64,000 nt of DNA from Fictibacillus marinisediminis (GCF_023149135.1 NZ_JAIWJX010000002.1:3286001-3350000); one strand, 5' to 3'; counted from the stretch's first letter, positions 52,749-62,514 are shown. Program-made: numbers and translations. The notes: a model not told the origin generated them from the sequence alone.

Positions 52749-53360
52749 TTATTCCTTCCTTTTGATCAGATTCTTGCTTTCAAGAAAAGAGATGACTTCG
52801 GCCGTGCATTCCTCAATCGTCGAGGACTTCGTATCCACTGTAAATTCTGGAGATTCCGGCTCCTCGTATGGGGAATCGATCCCAGTGAATGCTTTGATCT
52901 CTCCCTTTCTTGCTTTTTGGTAAAGTCCTTTCGGGTCTCGGTTTTCACATTCTTCGAGCGGACATTTTACGAAGATTTCAAGGAATTCATCACTGCCTAA
53001 GATCTGTCTCGCCTGATCCCGATCTTCCTTAAATGGTGAGATAAATGCCGTCAGCACAACGGTTCCGCTGTCTACAAACAGCTTGGATACTTCACCGATC
53101 CGGCGTATGTTTTCTTTCCGGTCCTCGTCTGAAAAGCCAAGATCATTATTTAAGCCGTGGCGTATGTTGTCGCCATCCAGCACATAGTTTTTCACCTGCC
53201 GCCGAAACAGTTCTTTAGCAACCTCATTGGCAAGAGTCGATTTTCCTGAACCCGATAGCCCTGTCAGCCATATTACGAAACTATGATGGGCATTTTGTGT
53301 TCTTCTGTCTTCCTTTGATACGGCCGCCTGGTGCCATGTAATGTTCTGTATTTGGCTCAT
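52749..53360 (-). CDS. cysC: Adenylylsulfate kinase
   Basis: A 203-residue APS kinase that phosphorylates APS to PAPS. Walker A WLTGLSGSGKSTLA near residue 32, DGDNIRHGLNNDLGFSDEDR near 62 and FISPFKEDRDQAR near 107 match the family, and the length is normal. The start is placed at the second of two ATGs (53360), six bases after AGGAGG. It lies 8 bases after sat. Confidence 0.95.
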   Translation of the reverse strand: MSQIQNITWHQAAVSKEDRRTQNAHHSFVIWLTGLSGSGKSTLANEVAKELFRRQVKNYVLDGDNIRHGLNNDLGFSDEDRKENIRRIGEVSKLFVDSGTVVLTAFISPFKEDRDQARQILGSDEFLEIFVKCPLEECENRDPKGLYQKARKGEIKAFTGIDSPYEEPESPEFTVDTKSSTIEECTAEVISFLESKNLIKRKE

Positions 53361-53371
53361 CATGTTCCTCC

Positions 53372-54520
53372 TTATGCGGTTACTGTTTTTTCTTTCAGAC
53401 CTTTGATCAGTACTTCTACGACTTCTTTGCGGCTGAAGGTGGCTGGCGGAAGCTCTCCATTTCTCAGCAGTTCCCTCACTTTAGTGCCTGACAAAATCAC
53501 ATGATCCTCTTTGCTGTGAGGACATGTTTTCGATGAAGCCATTCCTTCGCACTTTGTACAATAGAAGCTATGTTCAAAGAACATCAGTGTAATGCCTAGT
53601 TCTTCCGGAGTAAACCTGGAAAAGATTTTTTGTGCATCATACGTCCCATAATAATTACCCACACCTGCATGATCCCTTCCAACGATAAAGTGTGTGCATC
53701 CGAAGTTTTTGCGGACCATCGCATGAAAAATGGCTTCCCTCGGTCCTGCATATCTCATCGCTGCCGGAAATACGGCCAAGAATACCCGGTCTTGCGGATA
53801 ATAGTTTTCAAGCAGGATTTCATAGCTTTCCATCCTCACATCAGCGGGAATATCATCGGATTTCGTTTCTCCAACAAGCGGGTTCAGGAACAGTCCATCT
53901 ACGGTTTCAAGGGCTGTTTTTTGAATGTATTCGTGTGCTCTATGCACAGGATTTCTTGTCTGGAAACCTACAACTGTATTCCATCCCCTGTCTCTGAAGA
54001 CTTGGCGGGTTTCAGCTGGATCCAGACGATATTCAGTAAACCTCTGTTTTTCTGGCCTCTTTACGAGAGTGATTGATCCTCCGACATAGTAAGAAGGGCG
54101 TTCCAGAAGTTTTTTAACCCCAGGGTGTGCAGTATCTGCCGTTTGGTAGACCTGCTCTGCTTCATGCTTAATGTCCGGGCGGTAAAGGTCTTCCACCTCG
54201 ATGACTCCGTACGTTACACCCTCAAATACGAGCCTCGCCTGATCTCCTGCTGATAGCGTCCTGGCTTGTTTTTCATGAACTGGAAGGACGATTGGAATGC
54301 TCCAAACCGTTCCATCAGCAAGACGTAGAGAATCAACGACAGATTGATAGTCTTCTTCATTTAGAAAACCGGTAATTGGGCTGTAGGCTCCTACACCGAT
54401 CAGTTCAAGATCACTTAAGGATGTAGCATCCAGTTCCACTTCCTTTTGAATGTGGTCCGTTGGCAGATTTGGTTCATAACGGTTTATCAGCTTTCCTCCA
54501 TGCGGCAAAATTGATGTCAT
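53372..54520 (-). CDS. sat: Sulfate adenylyltransferase
   Basis: A 382-residue ATP sulfurylase (sulfate + ATP to APS + PPi). The catalytic [15 protein letters not shown] near residue 196, [16 protein letters not shown] near 253, [10 protein letters not shown] near 278 and the CxxC region [15 protein letters not shown] near 320 are typical of the bacterial homo-oligomeric form. GGAGG precedes the ATG. It follows cysH by 27 bases; no separate sulfate permease gene lies between them, unlike the B. subtilis operon, which has cysP there. Confidence 0.96.
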   Translation of the reverse strand: MTSILPHGGKLINRYEPNLPTDHIQKEVELDATSLSDLELIGVGAYSPITGFLNEEDYQSVVDSLRLADGTVWSIPIVLPVHEKQARTLSAGDQARLVFEGVTYGVIEVEDLYRPDIKHEAEQVYQTADTAHPGVKKLLERPSYYVGGSITLVKRPEKQRFTEYRLDPAETRQVFRDRGWNTVVGFQTRNPVHRAHEYIQKTALETVDGLFLNPLVGETKSDDIPADVRMESYEILLENYYPQDRVFLAVFPAAMRYAGPREAIFHAMVRKNFGCTHFIVGRDHAGVGNYYGTYDAQKIFSRFTPEELGITLMFFEHSFYCTKCEGMASSKTCPHSKEDHVILSGTKVRELLRNGELPPATFSRKEVVEVLIKGLKEKTVTA

Positions 54521-54547
54521 GTTAATTCCTCCTGTAATTTTACTTTA

Positions 54548-55249
54548 TTATTCGTGAAGTCCACACTCTGTTTTCCCTTGCCCTGACCAGCGTCCTGAGC
54601 GGGAATCACCCGACCCGTCAGCCGGAAGCGTGCACGGCTCGCAGCCGATGCTCGGATACCCCTGATCGTGAAGCGGATTGTAGGGCAGATTCTGCTTGTA
54701 GGCGTATCTCCAAATTTCCTTCCATGTCCAATGGATCAGCGGACAGATTTTCACGGATTTAAAACGTTCATCCTTATTGACGTACTGAACATTGCTCCTC
54801 CCTGCCGACTGCTCCCTCCGGAGACCTGACAGCCATGCCGGTGCTCCGTCCAGTGTTTCCTCGAGAGGGGCTACCTTTCGTATATAACAGCAGAGGTTCG
54901 GTTCTCTTTTCCATAACTCGCTGCCATGCTTTTCCGCCTGTTCCAACAAGGACAGCGAAGGCTTCTTCATCTCAATCTTCATTTCTGGATATCTTTTTTT
55001 CGCCTTTTCGATCACCTCGTACGTTTCCTTGAAGTGAAGGCCTGTATCCAGGAAAACGACTCTTGCATCTGGTTTGACCCTGGATACAAGATCCACCAGG
55101 ACACTGCCTTCTATACCGAAGCTGCAAGCATAAACCAGTGCATCTCCATATTGCTCATACGCCCATTTCAGTACTTCGAGTGATCCCTTCGTTTCACTGT
55201 CTTCCGGAAACGTAAACTCCTGTTCTTTCCATGTGTCAAACTTGAGCAT
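54548..55249 (-). CDS. cysH: Phosphoadenylyl-sulfate (PAPS/APS) reductase
   Basis: A 233-residue reductase producing sulfite from PAPS or [18 protein letters not shown] near residue 48 is the PP-loop, [13 protein letters not shown] near 72, and [12 protein letters not shown] near 127 with IGCEPCT near 213 gives the CC...CxxC cysteines that hold a [4Fe-4S] cluster in APS-accepting enzymes, as in B. subtilis CysH (233 aa). The start is the ATG at 55249 after GGAGGGG. It is the second gene after yezD under the S-box. Confidence 0.95.
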   Translation of the reverse strand: MLKFDTWKEQEFTFPEDSETKGSLEVLKWAYEQYGDALVYACSFGIEGSVLVDLVSRVKPDARVVFLDTGLHFKETYEVIEKAKKRYPEMKIEMKKPSLSLLEQAEKHGSELWKREPNLCCYIRKVAPLEETLDGAPAWLSGLRREQSAGRSNVQYVNKDERFKSVKICPLIHWTWKEIWRYAYKQNLPYNPLHDQGYPSIGCEPCTLPADGSGDSRSGRWSGQGKTECGLHE

Positions 55250-55342
55250 GTTAACCACCCCTCCAATAAAAAAGGCAGCTTTAACCATAAGCAGCCATCC
55301 TGCTATGTTAAAACCGCCTCTAGTTTTCTAGTCAGCGAATAT

Positions 55343-55486
55343 TTATTTAAAACGTACCTTTTCGTTTTTTTCCAGCTGAATCAGCTTTCCATCCTGAACA
55401 ATTAACGTGATGGACCCATACTTGATACTGTTCAGCATTTCTTTTAACTGTTCAAAAATTTCTTCCTGGCTTTTACCGTTTACCAC
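55343..55486 (-). CDS. yezD: YezD family small protein (DUF2292)
   Basis: A 47-residue protein similar to YezD: IFEQLKEMLNSIKYGSITLIVQDGKLIQLEKNEKVRF. The fold should be a helix followed by a short beta hairpin. Its role is not established, but it is repeatedly linked to sulfur assimilation genes, and here it leads the operon directly behind the S-box. The GTG at 55486 has GAGGAGG eight bases upstream; longer readings run into the riboswitch terminator. Confidence 0.85.
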   Translation of the reverse strand: MVNGKSQEEIFEQLKEMLNSIKYGSITLIVQDGKLIQLEKNEKVRFK

Positions 55487-55545
55487 ATCAGAACCTCCTC
55501 GTTTAATATGTTTTGTTCGGTTTTTTTTAGGAATTAAAATGGCAA

Positions 55546-55575
55546 TAAAAAAACCTTTCCATTTCGGAAAGACTG
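55546..55575 (-). terminator. S-box terminator
   Basis: CTTTCC and GGAAAG arms (with GTCAGT upstream) followed by a run of seven U on the minus strand, between the SAM aptamer and yezD. Confidence 0.88.
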
Positions 55576-55593
55576 ACGAGGTAAACATATTAC

Positions 55594-55700
55594 CTTATCT
55601 TCCAAAATGTAATAAACATTCTGCTGGAGTTAGCACCTTGCAAAAAAAATGCAGGTTGCCGGGTTTCATCGGGCCAGTTCCCTTCACCGCTCTGGATAAG
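55594..55700 (-). ncRNA. SAM-I riboswitch (S-box)
   Basis: The minus strand shows the S-box consensus in order: CTTATC...GAGCGGTGAAGGGA, CTGGCCCGATGAAACCCGG, CAACC, a variable P3 (GCATTTTTTTTGC), AGGTGCTAACTCCAGCAGA and the closing GGAAGATAAG. High SAM should favour the terminator at 55546-55575 and shut the sulfate-assimilation operon. The P1 strands are CTTATC and GATAAG. Confidence 0.97.
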
Positions 55701-55800
55701 TTTTTTTATTTTTTTAAATAATAACACACATTTATGCTTTCGAAAACCCTATTATTCTTATCGGATTAAAAAATATTTATTGAAATATCCGAAAATTTTA

Positions 55801-55830
55801 TTGACAGACTTTCGTTCCATTGAATATAGT
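55801..55830 (+). promoter_or_regulatory. Promoter of the TSUP transporter transcript
   Basis: TTGACA, 18-base spacer, TATAGT. The predicted start lies about 90 bases upstream of the coding region and before the hairpin at 55878-55912. Confidence 0.7.
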
Positions 55831-55877
55831 AGATACTAAATTCGAAAAGAGATACACTGCTGATCGGAAAAACCGAA

Positions 55878-55912
55878 GGCTCTTAACTTTACTGTTAAGG
55901 GCCTTTTATTTG
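55878..55912 (+). terminator. Leader terminator (attenuator) before the TSUP gene
   Basis: GGCTCTTAAC pairs with GTTAAGGGCC and is followed by TTTTATTTG, then TTAGGAGGAG and the ATG. It lies between promoter and gene, so read-through must be controlled. A small TCGG/CCGA hairpin sits directly before it. Confidence 0.75.
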
Positions 55913-55926
55913 TTAGGAGGAGTAAA

Positions 55927-56829
55927 ATGAAAAAACTGATCATCCTGGCCCTGATTGGACTCGTTGCACAACTGATTGACGGGTCTCTCGGTATGGCTTA
56001 CGGACTGACTTCGACTTCCCTGCTGCTGGCCTTTGGGATCGCTCCGGCGGTTGCTTCGGCTTCGGTTCACTTTGCAGAGGTTGTTACGACAGCCGCCTCA
56101 GGTGCATCACACATCAGGTTCGGTAATGTTGACCGTAAAATTATCTTTCGTCTCATTATTCCGGGATCCATTGGGGCATTTACCGGTGCCTGCTTTTTAT
56201 CCAATCTTCCTGGCGACGCAGTAAAACCGTATATTTCCTTTTTCCTGCTGTTCCTTGGTTTCTTTATTCTGTACCGATTTTTATTTAAAAAGAACACCAA
56301 GCCTGCTGATCATGAAAAAGCGTTCAGCCGCAAGCAGCTCATCCCGCTCGGACTTGTTGCAGGCTTTTTGGATGCCACCGGAGGAGGAGGCTGGGGACCG
56401 GTAGCCACACCTGTCCTGTTAGCCAAAAACGGCACAACAACAAGAAAGGTTATCGGTTCCGTGGATACGAGCGAATTTGCTGTTGCCGTTTCTGCTACAC
56501 TCGGTTTCCTCATCTCTCTCGGATGGGAGCAGGTCAACTGGATGTGGGTTATCGCCCTCATGGCGGGAGGATTAATCGCAGCACCGATCGCCGCATGGCT
56601 CGTCCGCATTATCCCTTCACATATTTTAGGTGTGGTTGTTGGAGGATTGATTATTGTAACGAACGCCCGGACGCTTTTGCAGTCCGCTGGAATCTCCGGT
56701 ACTGCACTGCAATCGGTCTATACCGTGCTGGTCGTCGTTTGGCTGGCGGCAATTTTCTTCAGCATTAGAAAAAATAAAAAACATTCTTTCTCAGCAGGAC
56801 CACAAACTGAAAGCACTAATCTCCACTGA
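55927..56829 (+). CDS. TSUP-family (TauE/SafE) sulfite/sulfur-compound transporter
   Basis: A 300-residue membrane protein with about eight hydrophobic segments. The N-terminal LIDGSLGMAYGLTSTSLLLAFG and the second repeat GFLDATGGGGWGPVATPVLL are the twin TSUP motifs. The family moves sulfite, sulfonates or related anions. It is divergent from the S-box sulfate operon, so uptake of sulfate or export of sulfite is a fair inference; the operon has no other sulfate permease. AGGAGGAG precedes the ATG. A leader terminator upstream suggests attenuation. Confidence 0.9.
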   Translation: MKKLIILALIGLVAQLIDGSLGMAYGLTSTSLLLAFGIAPAVASASVHFAEVVTTAASGASHIRFGNVDRKIIFRLIIPGSIGAFTGACFLSNLPGDAVKPYISFFLLFLGFFILYRFLFKKNTKPADHEKAFSRKQLIPLGLVAGFLDATGGGGWGPVATPVLLAKNGTTTRKVIGSVDTSEFAVAVSATLGFLISLGWEQVNWMWVIALMAGGLIAAPIAAWLVRIIPSHILGVVVGGLIIVTNARTLLQSAGISGTALQSVYTVLVVVWLAAIFFSIRKNKKHSFSAGPQTESTNLH

Positions 56830-56856
56830 CACATCACAAACAATAATTTATACCAA

Positions 56857-56888
56857 TAAAAGCTGACTCAGATGAGTCAGCTTTTATT
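56857..56888. terminator. Bidirectional terminator
   Basis: AAAAGCTGACTC pairs with GAGTCAGCTTTT, loop AGAT; between the convergent TSUP gene and the copper operon. Confidence 0.92.
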
Positions 56889-56896
56889 GTATTCTG

Positions 56897-57748
56897 CTAT
56901 TTCTTCACTTCAATAATGAACGGATAGGTGGTCACTTTCCCATTGATCTTAAACTCCGCCCATAATTTATAAAGTCCAGGTTCCTCAAATTCCGTCTCAA
57001 ATTTTGTATCTTCAGGAGTGGAAGGATGAACGTGGACATATTTTTCTCCTGTATGATCTAAGACCACAACATGGCCACGTGCTCCAAGATAAGGTTCAGG
57101 TTTTGCATCACCCATGCTAAATTGCAGCGTAACAGGCTGTCCAGCTTGAAATTCTTTTGGCGTCATTGATACCTTGTGTCCATCAACTGTTTTTGAAAAA
57201 GTGGTATCTGCCTTTAACTCTGGCTGGTGAGTATGGTTTCCATGGCTACCCGCTTCAATTTTCAACGGGGCAACGGCATAAGCTTTATTTTTGGGCTTGA
57301 TGTCTACAAATGCTTTGTAGGTTCCAGGCTGCAGTCTGTGCTTTACTTCAAACGAGCCTTTACCGGTCTTTTGAGGATGAAGGTGATTGTATTGTTTTAA
57401 ATCTTCGCTGACCAAAATGAAGTGCATCAGCTTTTCATGATTGAACTCCAGCTCATCGACAGGCTTGCCTTTTTGATCTTTTAACTGAATCGAAATGACA
57501 CCATCCTTGTAGCTGACGGAAGGCTTAACCTCACTTTTGGCCAAATCACCAGAACCATGTCCATCATGTTCTTCATGTTTATTACCATGGTCCATGCCAG
57601 ACATTTCTGAATGACCATCTTGATGGCCGGCCTGCTCCCTCTTCCCGTCCTTGCCTTCTAAAACGTCATAAACAGCATAGCCAGCCATAATCAGAATGAG
57701 GATACCAACAGCAGACAGCACCCAGTTGCGGATGATTTTGCTTTTCAT
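56897..57748 (-). CDS. His-rich membrane-anchored protein of the copper operon
   Basis: A 283-residue exported protein with one N-terminal membrane anchor (about residues 10-28). A His/Asp/Met-rich stretch (residues 40-70: GHQDGHSEMSGMDHGNKHEEHDGHG) could bind metal. Two immunoglobulin-like domains follow, of the FixH/YtkA type, with HLHPQ near residue 125 and YVHVHPS near 240 placing further histidines. It is the last gene of the copper operon, 12 bases after copA. A role in extracellular copper binding or delivery is likely but unproved. Confidence 0.78.
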   Translation of the reverse strand: MKSKIIRNWVLSAVGILILIMAGYAVYDVLEGKDGKREQAGHQDGHSEMSGMDHGNKHEEHDGHGSGDLAKSEVKPSVSYKDGVISIQLKDQKGKPVDELEFNHEKLMHFILVSEDLKQYNHLHPQKTGKGSFEVKHRLQPGTYKAFVDIKPKNKAYAVAPLKIEAGSHGNHTHQPELKADTTFSKTVDGHKVSMTPKEFQAGQPVTLQFSMGDAKPEPYLGARGHVVVLDHTGEKYVHVHPSTPEDTKFETEFEEPGLYKLWAEFKINGKVTTYPFIIEVKK

Positions 57749-57760
57749 CAAAACTCACCT

Positions 57761-60178
57761 CTACAGTTTAATTTTTTGGAGCCTAAGCGCGTTCAATACA
57801 ACCGATACCGAGCTGAATGCCATAGCGGCTCCTGCGAGCCACGGAGCCAAAAACCCGCTGGCAGCGATCGGGATGCCAAGTGCATTATAAGCAAACGCCC
57901 AAAAAAGATTTTGTTTAATGTTCCGTATCGTGCGCTTGCTCATAAAAATAGCGTCAGCAATACTGTTCAGATCACCGCGGATCAAGGTAATATCAGCTGC
58001 TTCCATCGCAATATCCGCGCCTGTTCCAATTGCCATCCCGATGTCAGCTGCTGCAAGTGCTGGTGCGTCATTTATACCGTCACCTACCATCGCCGTTTTT
58101 CTTCCTTTTTGCTGAAGTTTTTTCACTTCTTCAGCCTTTCCTTCTGGCAGCACTTCTGCAATAGTCTGCTCGATGCCAGCCTGATCGGCAATCGCTTTTG
58201 CGGTCCTTGTGTTGTCTCCGGTAATCATCCATACATCAATGTTCATCGCTTTTAAACGGCTGATGGCTTCCTTGGATGTTTCTTTAATCGTATCGGCAAC
58301 CGCCACCATCCCGCTGTACTCTCCATCTATAGCTGCGAGCATCACCGTCTTGCCCTGCTCTTCCAGCTCTTCCATCTTTTCAAGAATAGCCTGCAGTGGT
58401 ATATCATAATCATTCAACAGCTTTCTTGAACCTATCAGTACTCTTTTTCCATCGACCATAGCCTGGATACCGTGTCCGGGTATGGCTTCAAATCTGCTGG
58501 AGGAAAGAGGCATGAGGTCGCGTTCCGTCATTCCCTCAACAATCGCCTGGGCGAGAGGATGTTCTGAATTTTTCTCAGCGCTACCAGCAAGAACTAACAG
58601 CTTCTGCTCGGAAAGCCCTGAAGCAGGCAATATATCTGTTAAAACCGGTCTTCCGTTCGTGACTGTTCCTGTTTTATCTAAAATAATGGTATCAATCAGG
58701 TGTGTATTTTCTAGATGCTCCCCGCCTTTGAAAAGAATGCCGAACTCAGCTGAACGTCCCGATCCGGCCATGATCGATGTCGGGGTTGCCAGACCGAGCG
58801 CACATGGGCAGGCAATGACAAGAACGGCGATCAGCTTTTCAAGAGCTCCTGAAAAGTCTCCGGGTACAAGCCAGAAAAACCAAATGAGAAAGGTTACAAT
58901 GGCCAAACCGATGACAATCGGAACAAAAATCCCAGAAATCCTGTCTGCTAAGCGCTGGATCGGTGCTTTTGAGCCCTGTGCTTCCTCCACCACTTTAATG
59001 ATTTGGGACAACGCTGTATCTCTTCCAACCTTCGTTGCCTTGATTTTCAAAAAACCATTACGATTGATCGTTGCTCCAATGACCGTGTCTCCTGATGCTT
59101 TATCAACCGGGACACTTTCCCCTGTCAGCATGGATTCATCGACAGCAGAATAGCCTTCAACAACCTCTCCGTCAACTGGGATTTTTTCACCCGGTTTGAC
59201 TGAAACAACATCTCCTGCTACAACTTCTTCCAATGGCAGTTCCAGCTCTTCTCCATTACGGATTACAAGCGCTGTTTTTGCCTGAAGTCCCATCAGTTTT
59301 TTTATAGCCTCAGAAGATCTTCCTTTTGCCCTCGCTTCAAACAATTTACCGAGTAAAATCAGAGTGATGAGGACAGCCGAAGTCTCAAAGTAGAGTTCAG
59401 GCATGTTATTGCCATTGGCTGCTGCCTGTATGGTCAAATAAAGGCTGTAAAAATAAGCAGCTGATGTGCCCAATGCAACGAGTACATCCATATTTGCACT
59501 TTTATTTTTCAGTGCTTTATATGCACCCGTATAAAATTGTTTCCCGACAATCAATTGAACGGGCGTGGCCAATGCGAGCTGCACCCATGGATTCATGAAC
59601 ATATCAGGCAGATAGATAAAGGAAGTGAACGAAAAATGACTGGCCATGGCCCATAAAAGTGGCAAAGAAAGAATAAGTGAAAACAGGAACTTGCCGGTTT
59701 GGTTCTGAATTTCCTCTTCTCTGAGATCTGCAGTCTTATTTCCGTCTGTCTCTTTCAAACTTGCCCCATATCCAAGGTCTTCTACTTTTTTAATCATTTC
59801 AGAAACAGATATCTCAGAAGGCTGGTAACTGACCGTTGCTGTTTCCAGCGCTAAGTTCACATTCGCATCCAGTACGCCATTCAGTTTCTTTACCCCTTTT
59901 TCAATTCGAGCAGCACAAGCAGAACAGGTCATTCCGCTTATATTGAATTCCACTTTATCTCCCGCAATATCATAGCCGAGATCTTTGATTTTCTGATGAA
60001 AATCTTTCGGCCCTGCTAATTCAGGATCATAAACCACTGTTGATTTTTCCAGAGCAAAATTCACATTTGCATCAGAAACACCCTCCATTTTTTTAAGGCC
60101 TTTTTCAATTCTCAATGCACAGGCTGCGCACGTCATGCCTGAAATCGGGATACTCGTTTCTTTTGATTTATCACTCAT
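57761..60178 (-). CDS. copA: Copper-exporting P1B-type ATPase
   Basis: An 805-residue Cu(I)-translocating ATPase. Two N-terminal heavy-metal-associated domains carry GMTCAAC (near residue 15) and GMTCSAC (near 83). Eight membrane segments include the transport-site [13 protein letters not shown]. The phosphorylated aspartate is in [11 protein letters not shown], and GDGIND closes the P-domain; HP is in SEHPLAQAI. It exports Cu(I) from the cytoplasm. The start is the ATG at 60178 after TTGGAGGG. A CsoR-like box lies just upstream, in addition to the one before csoR. Confidence 0.96.
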   Translation of the reverse strand: MSDKSKETSIPISGMTCAACALRIEKGLKKMEGVSDANVNFALEKSTVVYDPELAGPKDFHQKIKDLGYDIAGDKVEFNISGMTCSACAARIEKGVKKLNGVLDANVNLALETATVSYQPSEISVSEMIKKVEDLGYGASLKETDGNKTADLREEEIQNQTGKFLFSLILSLPLLWAMASHFSFTSFIYLPDMFMNPWVQLALATPVQLIVGKQFYTGAYKALKNKSANMDVLVALGTSAAYFYSLYLTIQAAANGNNMPELYFETSAVLITLILLGKLFEARAKGRSSEAIKKLMGLQAKTALVIRNGEELELPLEEVVAGDVVSVKPGEKIPVDGEVVEGYSAVDESMLTGESVPVDKASGDTVIGATINRNGFLKIKATKVGRDTALSQIIKVVEEAQGSKAPIQRLADRISGIFVPIVIGLAIVTFLIWFFWLVPGDFSGALEKLIAVLVIACPCALGLATPTSIMAGSGRSAEFGILFKGGEHLENTHLIDTIILDKTGTVTNGRPVLTDILPASGLSEQKLLVLAGSAEKNSEHPLAQAIVEGMTERDLMPLSSSRFEAIPGHGIQAMVDGKRVLIGSRKLLNDYDIPLQAILEKMEELEEQGKTVMLAAIDGEYSGMVAVADTIKETSKEAISRLKAMNIDVWMITGDNTRTAKAIADQAGIEQTIAEVLPEGKAEEVKKLQQKGRKTAMVGDGINDAPALAAADIGMAIGTGADIAMEAADITLIRGDLNSIADAIFMSKRTIRNIKQNLFWAFAYNALGIPIAASGFLAPWLAGAAMAFSSVSVVLNALRLQKIKL

Positions 60179-60191
60179 AAGAATACCCTCC

Positions 60192-60209
60192 AATACCCCA
60201 ACAGGGTAT
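60192..60209 (-). promoter_or_regulatory. CsoR-like operator before copA
   Basis: On the minus strand ATACCCTGTTGGGGTATT: the GC-rich pseudo-palindrome ATACCC...GGGGTAT that CsoR recognises before Bacillus copZA. It lies in the copZ-copA gap, adjacent to the copA ribosome binding site. Confidence 0.65.
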
Positions 60210-60265
60210 ATTTATTTCCAAAAGAGAACGTGCTGTTTAAGCACGGTCCATTTTGGTCCTTTCAA

Positions 60266-60472
60266 TTAAGCAATATCGTATCCTTGGTCATCAATGGTTT
60301 CTTTAATTTCTTCAAGATTAACTTTGCTGGAATCAAACTCTACCTCAACGGTGCCTTCCTCCAGCTGTACTTTAACATGATGAACACCGTTTAATTTCCC
60401 TACGCTTCCTTCTACAGCATTGACGCAATGTCCGCAAGACATTCCCTTTACATTCAGCATGATTTTCTCCAT
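60266..60472 (-). CDS. copZ: Copper chaperone
   Basis: A 68-residue heavy-metal-associated domain protein (69 in other Bacillus). The copper-binding GMSCGHCVNAVEG lies near residue 10. It carries Cu(I) to CopA. The start is placed at the second of two adjacent ATGs (60472), seven bases after GGGAGG. The gene lies between csoR and copA. Confidence 0.95.
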   Translation of the reverse strand: MEKIMLNVKGMSCGHCVNAVEGSVGKLNGVHHVKVQLEEGTVEVEFDSSKVNLEEIKETIDDQGYDIA

Positions 60473-60496
60473 CATTATACCTCCCTGGCGTATGAT

Positions 60497-60811
60497 TTAT
60501 TTCATTAATTTCTTCACAGTAACCAAGAGCTCATCGATCACTTCCAGCTCGCCCTCCTGAATTCTTTCAACAACACAGCTTCTCATATGTCCTTCAAGAA
60601 GCAGTTTTCCGACACTATTTAGCGCTGACTGAATGGCTGATAATTGGGTCAGAACATCATCACAGTACGTATCACGTTCGATCATACCCTTTACACCCCG
60701 AATCTGTCCTTCAATACGATTTAAACGGGTCACCAGATTGCTTTTCATTTTATCAGAATGGTGGCTCTTTCTTTCTGTTGAACAATGCGATTCATGTTCT
60801 TGTATTTCCAA
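60497..60811 (-). CDS. csoR: Copper-sensing transcriptional repressor
   Basis: A 104-residue DUF156/CsoR-family repressor. The copper ligands are present as C (TYCDDVL), H and C (GHMRSCVV) in the usual spacing, and RLNRIEGQIRGVKGMIERD is the family helix. Cu(I) binding releases it from DNA, inducing copZA. The preferred start is TTG at 60811, nine bases after AGGAGG, giving the usual length; an ATG at 60838 is possible. It leads the csoR-copZ-copA operon. Confidence 0.94.
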   Translation of the reverse strand: MEIQEHESHCSTERKSHHSDKMKSNLVTRLNRIEGQIRGVKGMIERDTYCDDVLTQLSAIQSALNSVGKLLLEGHMRSCVVERIQEGELEVIDELLVTVKKLMK

Positions 60812-60841
60812 ATCAACCAGCCTCCTTTTCTCCTTCATATT

Positions 60842-60862
60842 ACCATACCCCCCTACCCTATG
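60842..60862 (-). promoter_or_regulatory. CsoR operator before csoR
   Basis: ATAGGGTAGGGGGGTATGG on the minus strand: close to the Bacillus CsoR box (GGGGGTATGG arm). It should be autoregulatory and control the whole operon. Confidence 0.68.
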
Positions 60863-60968
60863 TAAAGGGGTGAAGAACAGAGTAAAATAATCTCTCATTT
60901 ACTCTTCCCCGTTTTTTGTATGTATACTCTTATTTCAGCAAAAAGTCCAAAAAAAGAGTCATCTTACC

Positions 60969-61190
60969 TTAGCTGCACGATTTACCAAAGGTTTTCCAGG
61001 TTGCGATTTTTCTTGCATATCGAAGCAATTCCTTTTTCAATCTTCTGATCTCAAGCTCTGAGGTATTCATTTCCTGCTGAAGAGTTGACCATTCCTCTTC
61101 ACTGACCACTAAAAGCCCATTACTGTGCAGCATTTGTACCGCTGAATCACCAATGAGATTTGCCGCCTGATTTGCAGAACTGCGTTCCAT
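60969..61190 (-). CDS. Small helical protein, unknown
   Basis: A 73-residue protein of two predicted helices: an N-terminal part with MERSSANQAANLIGDSAVQMLHS, then a charged coiled-coil stretch (EWSTLQQEMNTSELEIRRLKKELL) and a basic tail ending KSCS. The ATG at 61190 follows AAAGGGGTGG by six bases; a GTG three codons upstream overlaps that site. It lies alone between csoR and the acyl-CoA dehydrogenase. No family recognised. Confidence 0.65.
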   Translation of the reverse strand: MERSSANQAANLIGDSAVQMLHSNGLLVVSEEEWSTLQQEMNTSELEIRRLKKELLRYARKIATWKTFGKSCS

Positions 61191-61286
61191 CCTGTCCACC
61201 CCTTTTCAAGATGTTCCTGTATACAACATATTCTGCGCTTTATTGTCATTATCCTTTCTTGAAGGCCAAACAATATTTTCCAAAAC

Positions 61287-61321
61287 AAAAAAGGAAGATC
61301 TCAACTTTGATCTCCCTTTCC
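61287..61321 (-). terminator. Rho-independent terminator
   Basis: GGGAGATC pairs with GATCTTCC (A-rich flanks), followed by TTTTTTG on the minus strand, after the acyl-CoA dehydrogenase gene. Confidence 0.85.
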
Positions 61322-61327
61322 TGTTAA

Positions 61328-62479
61328 TCAGTCATTCAAGGCATTTCGTGCAAACATGGAAATAACAGCGTCATCCATCGGAGGGTTATGAAGGCCTGCC
61401 CGCACATCTCGATAGTATCTTTGCAGGGGATTATCCTGAAACAGACTGTGTGCTCCAACAATCCTCATGGCCAAATCCACCACCTCGTTTGCACTGTTTG
61501 TCGCTGCATATTTCACCGCAGCCAGCGCACTGCCGAGTGACTGGCGTTTTTCCGGATACTTTTCCCATTGTTCAATGACTCCGTACATGAGCTGTCTTGC
61601 TTTTAACAGCTCCAAATCCATCAATCCAATTTTTCTTTGCACTTCAGGAACTTCACTTATCGGTCCTTTCAAGCTGTTAGGTCTATAGTCTTTTGCAAAG
61701 GAAACCGCATAATCGCGGGCAGCTCTGGCGATTCCGATATAACATGCCGGGATGTGAAGCAGCCAGGCTTTTGGAAGCTGCTGATTATTCTCCTGATCGG
61801 CCGTTTCTACAAGATCATCCCTTTCAACGGCCACATCTTTTAAAACCAGGTCATCGCTCCGAGTTCCCCGCATGCCCAGTGTATTCCATTTATCTTCAAT
61901 GGAAACACCAGGAAGTTTATGTGACACGAGAAATGAAGATACTTGGTCTGAATCTTTGACCGAAGCTGACACAATGGAATAGTCAAGAGCAGGAGCCATG
62001 GAAGTAAAGGACTTTCTTCCGTTTAAGATCCATTGATCCCCTTTTTGTTCGGCAATCGTCTGAGGTTTCCCGCCTCGAGTCGGACTTCCTGTTGCCGGTT
62101 CAGTAGAAGCACGGTTGATCAAACTCCGAGAATGCACAATGCGTTTGCAGAGTTTCTCAAAGACTGTAGGATCCCATGGTTTTCGCTCAGACAAGTCCAT
62201 AACCACACCAAGATGCCATCCTATTGATAATGCCGTAGAACCATCTCCGCGGGCAATCTGTTCCTGAAACAGGATATAGTCATAAAGGCTGATCTCCTGG
62301 CCTCCGTATTCTTTAGGGACGGTCAAGGATAAGTAACCGGCTTCTCCCAATTCCTTGAAATTCTCAAATGGAAAAGTGCCTTGCTGGTCATGTTCGGGAG
62401 CGCGCTCTGCAAATCTCTCACTAAGCTCATGTAATTTCTTCATCCAGCGAGCCTGAAATTCAGTATGGATAAATTCCAT
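61328..62479 (-). CDS. Acyl-CoA dehydrogenase-family flavoprotein
   Basis: A 383-residue acyl-CoA dehydrogenase-fold protein. SLTVPKEYGGQEIS, GDGSTALSIGWHLGV and NRASTEPATGSPTRGGKPQTIAEQKGDQWILNGRKSFTSMA-like middle strands are visible, with a C-terminal helical bundle ending IVGAHSLFQDNPLQRYYRDVRAG. The GTRSDDLVL segment replaces the typical TDL. This variant resembles the DszC/SfnB-type flavin-dependent monooxygenase branch as much as true dehydrogenases. It is monocistronic. The substrate is unknown. Confidence 0.88.
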   Translation of the reverse strand: MEFIHTEFQARWMKKLHELSERFAERAPEHDQQGTFPFENFKELGEAGYLSLTVPKEYGGQEISLYDYILFQEQIARGDGSTALSIGWHLGVVMDLSERKPWDPTVFEKLCKRIVHSRSLINRASTEPATGSPTRGGKPQTIAEQKGDQWILNGRKSFTSMAPALDYSIVSASVKDSDQVSSFLVSHKLPGVSIEDKWNTLGMRGTRSDDLVLKDVAVERDDLVETADQENNQQLPKAWLLHIPACYIGIARAARDYAVSFAKDYRPNSLKGPISEVPEVQRKIGLMDLELLKARQLMYGVIEQWEKYPEKRQSLGSALAAVKYAATNSANEVVDLAMRIVGAHSLFQDNPLQRYYRDVRAGLHNPPMDDAVISMFARNALND

Positions 62480-62514
62480 TTTGTCTCACCAACTGCCTTT
62501 TTATAGTATAGTTT

